Shown one piece after another: positions 36,861-47,556 of a DNA stretch of 64,000 bases. How positions within the stretch are numbered: the first letter of the stretch is position 1; every line of letters starts with the position of its first letter. The position numbers and the translations under genes are program-made. The notes below the pieces were generated by a model, which worked only from the letters and a program-made list of their open reading frames with translations, did no database searches and had not been told where the DNA came from. Source of the DNA: Paraspadella gotoi (lineage: Eukaryota; Chaetognatha); assembly GCA_051294375.1 (NCBI GenBank), contig CM119264.1:18693581-18757580 (forward strand), in the 5' to 3' direction.

Positions 36861-37061
36861 ATGCGCGTCAACCTTATTCCCACGACTAAAAAAGTAACGG
36901 CTTGTAACTCAGCGGGCGCCGATTCCGCAGCATCTGGCGTGACGACGCCGACGGCAGCAGCAGCTTCGACTCCGACGGCAGCAGCAGCTTCGACTCCAAC
37001 AAACAAAAAAGTAGACGACGACGTCAAAGGCGACGACGATGAAGGCGACGGAAAAAAATAA
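36861..37061 (+). CDS. Possible small or terminal-exon protein, Ala/Thr/Asp-rich
   Basis: Open frame of 66 residues starting MRVNLIPTTKK. It carries a duplicated 24-base unit (PTAAAAST twice), an acidic-lysine end (DDDVKGDDDEGDGKK) and a TAA that overlaps an AATAAA. It could be the last exon of an otherwise unseen gene or a chance frame in trinucleotide-rich DNA. No family recognised. Confidence 0.2.
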   Translation: MRVNLIPTTKKVTACNSAGADSAASGVTTPTAAAASTPTAAAASTPTNKKVDDDVKGDDDEGDGKK

Positions 37062-37262
37062 AGCCTGGGATGAGGTTAACCGTCGAGTGTTTTTTTTTTT
37101 TTCCTTTTTTCTCTGACAAAACTTTGGACGGCGTCGGTTGTCCCGAATCAGTTAGAGAAAAATGTCTGTTGGACATAAACTCTCGTCGTGATTCGTCGAT
37201 ATCATGTCGTCTTGAACTTAAAGGCTGGAGATTTTTTTTTTAACGATTTCCAAAATGATGTC

Positions 37263-37268
37263 TTTATT
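37263..37268 (-). promoter_or_regulatory. Candidate poly(A) signal of the BTB-BACK gene
   Basis: AATAAA on the minus strand, about 440 bases past the stop codon. Confidence 0.3.
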
Positions 37269-37458
37269 GGCTAAATCAATTGCGGAAGCTAAAAGAGGGA
37301 AGCGACCCGGTCTTCCGTAACTAAATTTAACGCCATCTGAATAAATCAAGCATATAAACGAAAATTGTTTTATAAGTAAATAATGAGTGACAATTTTTTT
37401 TAAATTAAATATATCTGTATCATTTTACTAATTCCTCTTGTAAAACCACAAATCCCAT

Positions 37459-37579
37459 CGCACGTGACGTCCAACGATCCACCCACTTCGTCGCTCCTCT
37501 CACCCACTTCATCTTCCTCCCCCGCCATCTTGAGTCGCGAGGCAGACGGCGTCGAAATTGGCCGTGTTGCCATAGTAAC
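37459..37579. promoter_or_regulatory. Promoter-like cluster: E-box/CRE, YY1-like site, X-box
   Basis: Within 120 bases lie CACGTGACGTC (about 37461-37471), CCGCCATCTTGA (YY1-like, about 37523-37534) and a consensus X-box GTTGCCATAGTAAC (37566-37579). Sites of this kind cluster near transcription starts. The patch is about 125 bases beyond the 3' end of the BTB gene. Confidence 0.4.
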
Positions 37580-37704
37580 GACGACGCCGCGGAAGGACGA
37601 GTCCGAGTTTTGTGGCGCGCGTCACTCCGAGGTTGTGAAAACTTGGGAGAAGAAAACGTGGGCGTTTTGAGAATTCATGCGAAGTCATTTTCAATCCTCT
37701 CCAC

Positions 37705-39579
37705 TCACGAAAAGGCCCTCGACAGCATCTCCCAGAGCTGCTTGCACTGAGACATGAGCTCCACCTCCTTTACATCTTGAAGCTGCTTCCAGGTCATGTG
37801 ACTGAACCGAACGTTTTCCAAAACCTCGGCCGCGTGTTTCAAGCGAGATTTCTGAGAATCGAAAGTGAATTAACATGATTTTATTCCGAAATATTTAATT
37901 ATTTTGAAATAACTCGCCTGGTCGTAGTAGATCCACCTCATGGCGGCTCGAAAAACGAACATTTCGTCGGGAACACGAATCAAATCGGAAGCAAGAATAA
38001 AGAGGACCTGGGATAAATTAAAAAATACAAAGAATAACTTCGCTCCAGTTTAGAAACGTCATTTTTAAAACATGAAAACTTCATTGAATGAAAAATAGAG
38101 CAATCCTTTCCAATTTAGCAATCATTACCTGTTCCAACGTGCACTTGAGAAACTCTTCCGTCGCGGAGAGAGCGAAGAATGACGCCATGACGTCATTGTA
38201 GGCCACGTGGAATCGTTGGTTGCTGCCAGATTCCATTGCGTCAAACAGGGCGGCGAAAGGGTTATCTAGCGGGGCGTCGTCCAAGCAGGGCGAGGCTTTG
38301 CACCCTACCGCGACTGTCGAGGCAAAGTGAAAAAGGGAGATTTGATGAACGAAGAAAGAAGGAAGTAAAACTTTCTCTATTTCTCTCCTTCTCTCCTCTC
38401 CTCTCCTCTCCTCTCTCTCTCTCTCTCTCTCTGCTCTCTCTCTCTCTCTTTTGAAGCGGAATACGATATTTCAAGAATCATTTTAAATTTCTTAGAACTC
38501 TGAAAATAGGCGAAGGAGAATTACCATTTTCGAATCAAAAACGGGAAAGGACGAGGAAACTAACTATAAAGGTATTGGTGAATAAGTCGAATAACATAAA
38601 AATGTGCAAAGTAAAACCATACAATTTGCAAATAACTAGTTAAAGATTATCATCAACGAAGCCTCATGAAAGATTAATTCAGAAAAGAAAGCGGTAAAGA
38701 ACTCCTTGCATTGGTTTAGCTTTTCGATGTAAGGAGAATTAGTTTCTTTCGTTGGTCTGGGACGGACGATTTTCGTTACCGAGGGAAGAAAAGGACGAGA
38801 GAAGTGAGCAAAGGAATTAAAATCTTCATTTTTCCAATTCCGACAATTACTGAAACCAGTGATGCTGATGCCTTTGTTATTGCAGTCGTTGAAGCGGGTG
38901 TCGTCGGTCTTACAAACATGCGAGCGCGTCTTAGAGTTAGAATATTATCATGTATAAAGTAACTAGGAAATTGAACTCTGAAATCCAATTTTTGTCACCG
39001 CCAACGCCTCCAACCCCCCCCCCCTCCAGCGAGGCCATCGACACGGAATGAGAAAAGAAAATTGGCTGACGTCAAGAGAGAACGAAAAGCAAAGAATCGT
39101 GCGCCCAATCAGCTTTAGTCGCCCGGGCGATCACCTCAAACGCCGCCAAAACCTCCTAACGACTTATCTCCCCCAGCCCCCCTAACAACTACAACTTAGT
39201 TAAATTAAGGGGGGGAAAAAGTTCGTTAAAAGTGATCGTCGCTAGACTCAATCTGTCGACGGATCAAACGAAGTCCCTCCCTTCCCCGTTGGACACGATT
39301 CTTTTATAACCGGATAAAAAACCCGGCGGCCAAGGACGGCCTTTAACGACCATCTTTTCGCTCTTTCCTTTCGGCTTTTTATGGCCGCGACGGTTGGCAG
39401 CCGCCGCGGCCGCTCCCGGCTTTCGGCGCCGCGCAGACGCTGACGAAGGCGCGCGAGACACGCGCGCGGCGGCCGCTTCCGTCGGTCGTCGGCGCGCGAT
39501 TACGTTTCTTCGAGTCAAGCAAAGAGGCGATGGATCGAAGTTGCGTGAATGAAATCCTCGCTAAGGAGAGAGAGAGAGA

Positions 39580-39616
<37 letters not shown>

Positions 39617-40363
39617 AGAGAAGAGAGAGAGAGAAGACGAGAGAGAGAAGAGACAACAGACAGACAGAGGCAGAAAGAGATGACACAAAGAAGAAAAAGG
39701 GAGAGAATAGAGAACAAATTTATTATTAGAAAAAATAAAAAGAAATTTTTCCCTTAATTCCCCTTTTCCTTCAGGGGAAAATAAAAACAAAAAAAAAACA
39801 AGACAAAACCAATAGAAAACTAAAAAAAAAAAACAATTCGAGAGGGCGCTCCGACCTCGCTATCGCGTGCGCCGACGATGGCGAACGCCAACGACGGAAA
39901 GTCACGCGCGCGCGATTCCCGCCGGAAATTCGCGCCAAAATCCGTCGACCGAGTTACGCGACGTTACTGTCTCTCGTAAAAATCGCCGAAGGACGTTGGC
40001 GAAACAAAAAAGAGGAAACGTTGACGTCAGGTCACGTCGTCGTTCGTTGTCGCCTTCGTTGTTGTTGTCGTTGTTTTTAATTATGTATTCCAGTCAGGGG
40101 ACATCACGTTATGTAGTGAATTTTAGTTGTCGTTTTCATTATCATCAATTACAAGGTTTTGTTAGCGCTGTCCGAAGGGTTTCCGATAACAATGTTCTTG
40201 AAGGCTTTTCCTGTTGTTGTTGTTGTAGTTGTTGTTATTGTCGTTGTTTTGCCTACTGCTTCTCCTCTGACCGATCTTTTTTACGATCCTTTTGTTAAAA
40301 CGTCGCTTCTTCTGTTTTTCACGACTTTTCGGTGTCGTCGTCTTCCCCGTTGGCGTCGTCGTC

Positions 40364-40399
<36 letters not shown>

Positions 40400-43300
40400 C
40401 TCGCTATAGCGGTTTATATTCGCGTCCTCCCTTCTGTTGTTATTGTCGCTTCTCGCTTTTATTCCCCCAACATTTTCTTTCTCCTTTATCGCAGTCATTG
40501 TTATTCTCTCCATAATTTGTCGTCGTTAAGACGGTTCGCCTCTGATTTATCTTGGCTCCTTCCTATATTGCGGAAATGTCGAGATGGAGACGCCCTCGTT
40601 GTCGATGANNNNNNNNNNNNNNNNNNNNNNNNNNNNNNNNNNNNNNNNNNNNNNNNNNNNNNNNNNNNNNNNNNNNNNNNNNNNNNNNNNNNNNNNNNNN
40701 NNNNNNNNNNNNNNNNNNNNNNNNNNNNNNNNNNNNNNNNNNNNNNNNNNNNNNAGAGAGAGAGAGAGAGAGATACACCATGGAAATAAAAAATGAGAAT
40801 AAAAATCAGGCCGAAGCTTAGAAAGTCAGCACTCTCGACTTGTTCCGTCTTTTCCCCGCCTTTTATTTCGCTCTTTTCTCTTTTTTTTACTCATTTCTTA
40901 TCTTACGCGAAACTGATCTTTTTTTTCCCTTTACTCTTACTCTTCCCTTCCGTTATGTCTTTTTTATTTTGTCATTTTCATTTGATTCTTTTTTTTCCCT
41001 TTTTTTCCTTCTTTTTTTTTACTTTTAACTTTTCTTTTTTTTCTTATTTTTCTCCATTTTTCTTACCTTTTTCTTTCTTATTTCCTTTCTTTCTCCTATC
41101 TTATTCTTTACCTTCTTTAAAATCTGTACTTTCCTTTTTTTTTCTAACAATCTCCCTTTCATTTCCCTTTTTATCATAGGTTTTTTCTCATTATTTTTTA
41201 TCATTCCTTTTTTCTCTTCTTTTCTCTGACAGCCACATTAAAATTCCGCGGAATAAACGCGTCTCTTTCTTCCGACTTTCTAATCAGTAGAAGAGAGAGA
41301 GAGAGGAAGAGAGGAGAGAGGAGGCGAGAGAGAGAGAGAGAGAGAGAGAGAAGGAGGAGAAAGAGAAGGAGAGAGAGAGAGGACGAGAGAGAGGAGGAGA
41401 AGAGATAGAGTGAGGGAGAGAAGAGAGGAGAGAGAGGATGAGAGAGAGAGAGAGACAGCAAGAGTAAGAAATTCTTACTAAAGGTAATTGGGCAAATAGC
41501 AATAGACAGGCAAATAATTGGAGCTGGAGAAATAGACAGGAAAATAATTGCCTCAAAGAGCACTCAAATGAGCCACTCGGAAACTAAATTACTAGCACGA
41601 AAATGCTTTGAAAAGCCAATAAATGTAAAAACTAATTTTTTTTCGCATAATACTTAGTTAAATCTCTTGGGGAAAATTATCGCTTACTACAGAGGTAAAA
41701 TTGTTGCGAAAAAGTCTCCAAATCTTAATCTTTTAACTTCCCAGTTCCCATCCTTCTACTATTTGAAACCCGCCTCTCACCCACCTTCCTGTCGAACAGG
41801 GAAATTAACGAGATCCCCGCCCAAGATCGTCGAGCAGGCGGCGGCCTCGACGGGCTGGCACGGGCGAGTTCCGCAGAATGGGTCGCCACCCCCGAAGCCT
41901 CCCAAGCCGCTTCCCAAGCCGCCACCCATTCCGCCAACACCGCCACCCAGGTTCGGGACGTAACGTGGGTTTCTGTTGCCGCAGCAGTTGCTGTTGTTAC
42001 TGTTATTAATCCCGATTTGATTTTGTTGTTGTTGACGGGACGATGAATGTGAACTGTTTTCGATCAAAAAAATTAAGAAAAGTCATTTAATTAGAACTCG
42101 GCCCAATATAATCAAGGAAAATTTAATCATCTTGTTGTAATAGTTGAAGAAGGAAGAAGGGAACTTTCGGCTTAGACGACTATAATTTTGGTTATATCTT
42201 TTACGCACTCACATGATTCCTTTCTGGGCAGAGACCTCCCTCGGGCAACGGCACAATTCGTCGATGGCTCGTACAATCTCCTCTGAATAATTAATTACAT
42301 TCAAAAAGAATTGGTCTCTTTTCCCAAAACACTCCTCTGTTCATAAAACCAAAATCCAATCCCTAAACTTAATTCCTAACTGTAACCTAATCCTTTGATA
42401 TTAATAAAGACATAATAGTTAGTTTATTCAAAGTCAAATAAAACCAAATTAAATAAACAGGAGGCAAAAGAGCGACTGATTTCAGGCTCAAATCGAATAC
42501 GTGATATTGATTGCAAAATATAATCCCGGTTTACTGGCCAATACAAAAAGAAGGAACTGCCATTTATTTAAGTTGCACCTGGGAATCTGACACCTTAACC
42601 CTAATCCTAATCCATAATCCTTAACCTTAAGATTAAGCCTAATCCTTAATATAATTCCTAACCTAATCCTTAATCTTTAACCTAACCTTTAAATATAAAA
42701 ACTTATTTCAAATTCAATCGTTTTCTAAATGAGATGTCTCACCGATGTCCAGAATTTCCGCTGCACGACGAATGGCAGATAGGCCGTCGTCGCAGCTGAT
42801 CACCGACTTTAAAAAAAAGAGNNNNNNNNNNNNNNNNNNNNNNNNNTGAGACGTCCAAGATGAAATCAAATAAGTTTTACATTTCTCGAAATTGTTTTTA
42901 CCTTGTAGAGAGGAGATCCCAGATGAAGCGAAGATCTCAGCGTATCTCCCGATTGCACACCGAGGGAGTCCAAGTCTGTTTATCGATAAATCACTGTTTC
43001 CGTTTCCTTTTTCTCAATGCCAATTACCGGAAAAAAAAGTTTCAGGAACGACTGATTTTTTACGAGCTTGACCGCGAAGCCGGGTCAGCTCTATAATGTT
43101 TTAGGGTTGCTCTCTTTGTGACGTAGTGTCGTCGTCGTCGTCCGTCGTCGTCGTCGTCACGCTGTTTTCATAATATAAAAATCTTAAAGCAAAGGAATCG
43201 AGCCTATTGATGATAACCAATATTGATGCATGACAAACCAAAATAATTGAGCGATATAACCAATAAATGATGCATGATAATAAAATAACTGATTGTGATA

Positions 43301-44377
43301 TGATCACAAGATGATGATGCGATGATAGCACTCATTGATGTGTGATATCATGTCATTGATAGAATAATCATTTCATTGATCGCGATGATAGTCCATTCAT
43401 TGACGCGAAGTGTTTTTAACACTTACTTTTTAGCTACATTGGATCTCTCTCTCTCTCTCTCTCTCTCTCACCTCGATACATGATCTCCGGTGATCGAAAT
43501 TTGCTCTCAAGTTGCAAACACTGTCGAAGAAGTATCCGCTCTTGGAGACCATCTTGGCAAGATGCACCCGAAAGGCCTCGCGGCGCTCCTGCGCATTGGC
43601 GGCGGCGAAGTTCCGACTAAATCATCGATTCGTCAGTGGAAGGAAAGTGAACTTACCTTTGAGTAATTGACAAAGACGACGAGATCTTGGTTGAGTCGGT
43701 TTTTGTCCAATACCTCCAACACTTGATCGAGACGGACCTGATTGTTTAGAGAGAAGGATTGTTCAATAAAAATTCTTGTTCGACATAATCTTTTTCTTTA
43801 CTTGCTGCTCGGTGTAGAGACCCTTTTGTTCTTCGGCGAGACAAGGGGCGCAAGATGGTTTTCTTAGCGCCAAATGAATTTCGCGCTTCGTGGTTCCATG
43901 ACGTTCGACCTTGGCGACGCTGCCGATCAAAATTACGTGCAACGTTTTCTAAAAAAAACTTCTTTAGGTTATTAATTTCGATTCCGAACCTGTAAGCCGT
44001 CGGGCAAGGTCCGCAATCTTCCTCGTTGTTCATAATTTTTTTGTTTCAGACTTTTCAAATGGTTTAATCGTGATTTCTACGCCTAGAAAATATTTTAAAC
44101 GGATATTTTTCGAGGCGGGATGCTTATAATGACTGGACATTGGACAAAGAAAAAATAGTGGGATTTTTCCCCAAAAAAATTTACATAAATCAAATTAAAT
44201 GAAATTGGTATAACCAATATAATAGTATCGATTCTCAGCAATATAAAATATTCATGTTCATACAAAGAAAAGAAATATCAATTGTTATGAAAGTTTATGG
44301 ACGCCATTGTCAAATTGTCAAGTTCCAAGATCCTTCTTAAGCTGACAAATCGCAATAATCTTCTCCTCTGACTCCAT
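37705..44377 (-). CDS. BTB-BACK domain protein
   Basis: Exons in transcript order: 44377-44347 (start MESEEKIIAI, weak donor GTCAGC), 44082-43991, 43948-43802, 43737-43657, 43588-43480, 42975-42902, 42806-42743, 42282-42213, 42053-41785, 38313-38129, 38007-37918, 37851-37705 (TGA 37707-37705). All phases agree, giving about 452 residues. BTB: NQDLVVFVNYSKERREAFRV then HLAKMVSKSGYFFDSV, ending DGLSAIRRAAEILDIEEIV. A Ser/Gln/Asn-rich then Gly-rich linker follows (exon 41785-42053). BACK: AYNDVMASFFALSATEEFL, VLFILASDLIRVPDEMFVF, RAAMRWIYYD, LKHAAEVLENVRF. BTB-BACK proteins are often Cul3 adaptors; no Kelch repeats follow here. Weak points: first exon, exon 42902-42975, and the 43480 donor (a stronger donor at 43471 breaks phase). 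The intron after 37918 uses a GC donor. Exact family not recognised. Confidence 0.78.
40335..40400. repeat. (GTC)n trinucleotide array
   Basis: Around 20 GTC units with single-unit variants; poly-Asp on the minus strand. Intronic. Confidence 0.93.
40609..40754. other. Assembly gap (146 N)
   Basis: Unresolved run ending inside an (AG)n array, so the assembly probably broke in the microsatellite. Confidence 1.
41289..41456. repeat. Impure (GA)n repeat
   Basis: GA array with many GGAGAA interruptions, in the BTB intron. Confidence 0.95.
42590..42690. repeat. Degenerate CCTAAT/CCTTAA repeat
   Basis: Irregular tandem run of CCTAAT, CCTTAA and AACCTAA units in the BTB intron, with a shorter echo at 42360-42402. 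Resembles decayed (CCTAA)n, the arthropod-type telomere unit. Confidence 0.5.
42822..42846. other. Assembly gap (25 N)
   Basis: Lies in the BTB intron between exons 42902-42975 and 42743-42806; a small missing exon here cannot be excluded. Confidence 1.
43126..43160. repeat. (GTC)n array
   Basis: About 11 GTC units in a BTB-gene intron. Confidence 0.9.
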
Positions 44378-44381
44378 ACTC

Positions 44382-44382
<1 letters not shown>

Positions 44383-44414
<32 letters not shown>

Positions 44415-44415
44415 T
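44383..44415. repeat. (CCG)n array just upstream of the BTB start codon
   Basis: Ten or eleven CCG units beginning six bases before the proposed ATG on the minus strand, so a CGG repeat in the likely 5' UTR. Confidence 0.85.
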
Positions 44416-45089
44416 TTAATCAGAACTCATCAATTACGGTCGAGTCTGAGCCTTTCAATAATCCCAGCGACTCTCGACTTGCGTTTCATCTTCGACCTTT
44501 CCCCAGCGCCCTTCTATCCCCCGATCTCTCGCTCCGTCTATATCCCGCTTTTCACTCTTTATCCGCCCGAATTTTCCCCACACCTCTAGGATTCCCTTCT
44601 TCTCAAGCGAGGACTTCTCTTTCAGCAGACGCGTGGTAAGGTCGGGGCGGATTTTCCGTTTCGATCTTCTCTACTTTATTTTTCTTTCCGAGTGGAGCAC
44701 GTCATTGTTCATATGTTGGCTTTACCCCCACGTTTTTTCCAGGCATTAAAGCAGGTTCCTTGTTTTCTTGGTGGTTTCGACCCACCCTGGGTCTTTTAAC
44801 AACATTTGACAAGAGGCGAACCACGTCCTGGCTCATGGTTTCACAAAACGACCCCCACTCCACCCCAGACACCGCCGCCACCATCCGCCCTCGCTCCCTT
44901 CACACCTCGTTTTTCCCCCGAATCACCTCTCTCTTTCACCAACGGCGGAGGAGAGGGAAATAGAAGGAGAGAGACAGAGAGAGAGAAGGAGAGAGACAGA
45001 GAGAGAGAGAATCCCGAGATGACTGATGATTGTTTCGTATGCTCTGAATATGCTCCGAATATGCTCGGTGAATGTGCGACTGGAGGACT

Positions 45090-45131
<42 letters not shown>

Positions 45132-46198
45132 CTCATCCGCCTTTTGTAGCAAGCCGGTACAGAAGGCGTTTTGATGTTGAATAATCGAAAGTCGGAGTCA
45201 CGACTGTAAAAAACTACATTTTTAAGGCGGAGATTGGGCGCGGCCGCGTGGAGCCAACTCCCTTCGCGACTTCAAGAGCGAGAGGCGAAGTCGGCGCGAA
45301 TATATCTCTCTCGCCGCCAACTCTATCGATCCTTGTCTCGTAAACGCCCAACTTTCTCCTCTATGCGATTCAATCTCAGTCATGAATCGTAAAGAGGAAA
45401 AAAACTTGCCCGCTCTCTCTCCCTCTCTCTCTCTCTCTCTCCCTCTCCCTCTCCCTCTCTCTCTCTCTCTCTGTGTTTATTACCGGAACTGTTTTTTTGC
45501 GCAACACAACGCCATTCATCACAAGTTCTTGTCTCTTGATAATAAGCAGCTTCGACGGCGTGGCGGCGGCGGAGGTGGTGAGGTGAAGTCTTAAGGTGCT
45601 ACCTCGGGTGCTGCGGTTTTTGCTACAGCTGCTGCTGCTGAAGTCATATTTTTTTCTTTCGGCGAAAAGAATTTCCGCTAAAGAGAAAAAGAAGATGGGA
45701 GGCGAAGAAGGTGACCGAGAAAACGAGACCGGGATCACGTGACTTTGTGGGGATTTATTCTGTGTGGGGAAAAAAAACTCAAACACATAATTATAGAGAA
45801 AACATAAAGCTTGTCACCTAGGAAGAGAGACTCATGTGTAATGTAAAAACTGTAAAAAATTAAATTTTTTTAGGACAGCCAAGTTTGCTCTTCGAACATT
45901 TCAGTTGAAATGTAAATTTGTTTATACTCTTAATTCTCTTCTATATTTGGCGAGAAAAGAAATATTTTTTCATTATTCCTCATCGTAAAACTGATCGTAA
46001 TCGTAATCGTGTCTTCAAATTCGCGAAAAAAAATCAAAATAAGTTGCGAATTCGGTAGTTAACATCGGGTCGAGTCAACTAAAGTAGATTTAAAGATTTA
46101 AGAGTAGATTTAAAATAGAACATAAATCGTTGATGGTCTCTCAAGCATGAAATTCGAACAACCTAGAACACTTGTTTACGCCACATTTATACACAAGT
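44416..46198. other. Gene-free stretch upstream of the BTB gene
   Basis: CT arrays at 45095-45131 and 45415-45473, a CpG-rich patch at 45230-45310, and an E-box ATCACGTGAC near 45733. It may include the BTB promoter. No coding call. Confidence 0.5.
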
Positions 46199-47396
46199 TT
46201 ATGAATAATCTTTTCCCGGAAGACATTTCTTAAAACAAAACACACTCGTGTGTTTTCTGAAGGAGAAAAAAAAAGATTGATGGCTATTCTTGGATGGAGA
46301 TGAGAACAACGAGCAAAGTTGAAAGAGGAAATGGAAAAGTGACAAACAAAAAAAAAACCCAGAGAGAGACAGACTTTCTCGCCTCCGCGACGAAGGAAAG
46401 AAAAGAAAGAAGGAAAGAAAAGAAAGAAGGAAAGAAAAGAAGGGAAAAAGAAGAAAGAAAAGAGGAAAAAAAGAAAAAAAAAAGAGGAAAGTAGCGGAAA
46501 AAAAAAGATGGCGAGAAAAGAATTTATGTAAAGCTTGTGAAGTTGTTCGAGAAGAAGGATAGAAAGTTAATAAGGATAACGGAAAGAAAAATTCTGACAC
46601 AAGTTTAACTAAGTCTGAGGAGGTGACAAAGAAAATAAAGAGTAAAAGGGTTTGCAGAAAGATTGACACAAAACATGGAGAAAAAAATTATTTAAAAAAA
46701 AAAAAGAAAAACATTGTTCCGGCGAAAGAGAATTGGGGTCGAAAGAAAAAGGGTGAAGGGTTGCGCTCCGTTGTATCTTCTTCCTCTTCCTCATCTTCGC
46801 TTCCGAAACAATTTCGGCTCCGAGTGACTCGAAAAATAGTCGCGTCTCTCCAGTTTTATATCGACTTCCGCTCGAATCGCCGGAAGGGGGGAGGGTGTGT
46901 GTGGGGGCGGGAGTCGGGATTGGACTCAGCTCGAAGCCCCTCTCAATTCCACCGCTGCCTCCACCCGGTCTTTCTCTCAATATCCCATTCCCTCTTCCAA
47001 CGCTCGTCTCCAATTTCAATCTCTACTCCTCGACAACGCCCGCCACTCTTAATCTCTCCTCAACGATCCTGCATCTGTAAACGAAGCCGAGAAACCGGGG
47101 GAGCCCGGGAGCTTGGAGGCTGGGGTGAAGGGCAGAGAGAGGAGACGGACAGAGAGAAGAGTTAAGGGCGGAGAGATGGTACGGGCACGAAACGAGAGAA
47201 AAGCCGAGAGATGCAAAGGGGCAGAGAGACAGAGAGGGCACATAGAGAAGAGATCTGTGAGAAGGCAGAGACCAGTAGGCGTTCGTCTTAATCCTGCTCC
47301 ACGATTTGTCCTTCCCCCACACGAAGGAAAACCAATCACCTTCTTTCCCTCTTCCCCTTCATCCTCTTCTCTTGATTTTTAACGTTTTTCTTTTTA
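46199..47396. other. Low-complexity gene-free stretch
   Basis: A/G-rich (46380-46500) then mixed and C-rich DNA, then G/A-rich (47080-47260). Nothing recognisable. Confidence 0.5.
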
Positions 47397-47556
47397 TTTA
47401 ACAAAGTTTGGAAAATGTTTCGTCAACGGATTTTTTATAGTATAAGACGACAGTTCGACTCTTCATTTCGAGTCTCATCAGCGAAATGAGAGTCGAAAAC
47501 ATGTCCTTATACTAATAAAAAATCGTTGACGAAACATATTTCCAAACTTTGTTTAA
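47397..47556. mobile_element. Fold-back (hairpin) element
   Basis: Long inverted repeat. An outer arm of about 48 bases (47400-47447) starting ACAAAGTTTGGAAA pairs with 47502-47550. Inner arms (GACTCTTCATTTCG and CGAAATGAGAGTC) flank a loop near 47471-47481. Few mismatches. No coding capacity; resembles a MITE or fold-back element. Confidence 0.75.

Larger units (their letters stand above)
38314..41784 (-). other. Large BTB-gene intron (3.5 kb)
   Basis: Between the linker exon and the BACK exons. Holds CT (38390-38450) and GA (39563-39640, 41289-41456) arrays, CpG-rich patches (39380-39520 and 39850-39990), a (GTC)n block (about 40335-40400) and a 146-N gap. No nested gene is supported. Confidence 0.7.

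Noticed and set aside
43472-43627. Acceptor at TTTAG before TCGGAAC for the BTB exon
   Set aside because: It gives a Cys/Arg-rich nonsense reading; the acceptor at GCGCAG (exon from 43588) restores NYSK-ERREAFRVHL and typical BTB sequence.
43746-44033. Alternative reading MNNEEDCGPCPTAYR as start of a separate minus-strand protein
   Set aside because: This frame runs straight through an intron and conflicts with the phases of the neighbouring BTB exons.
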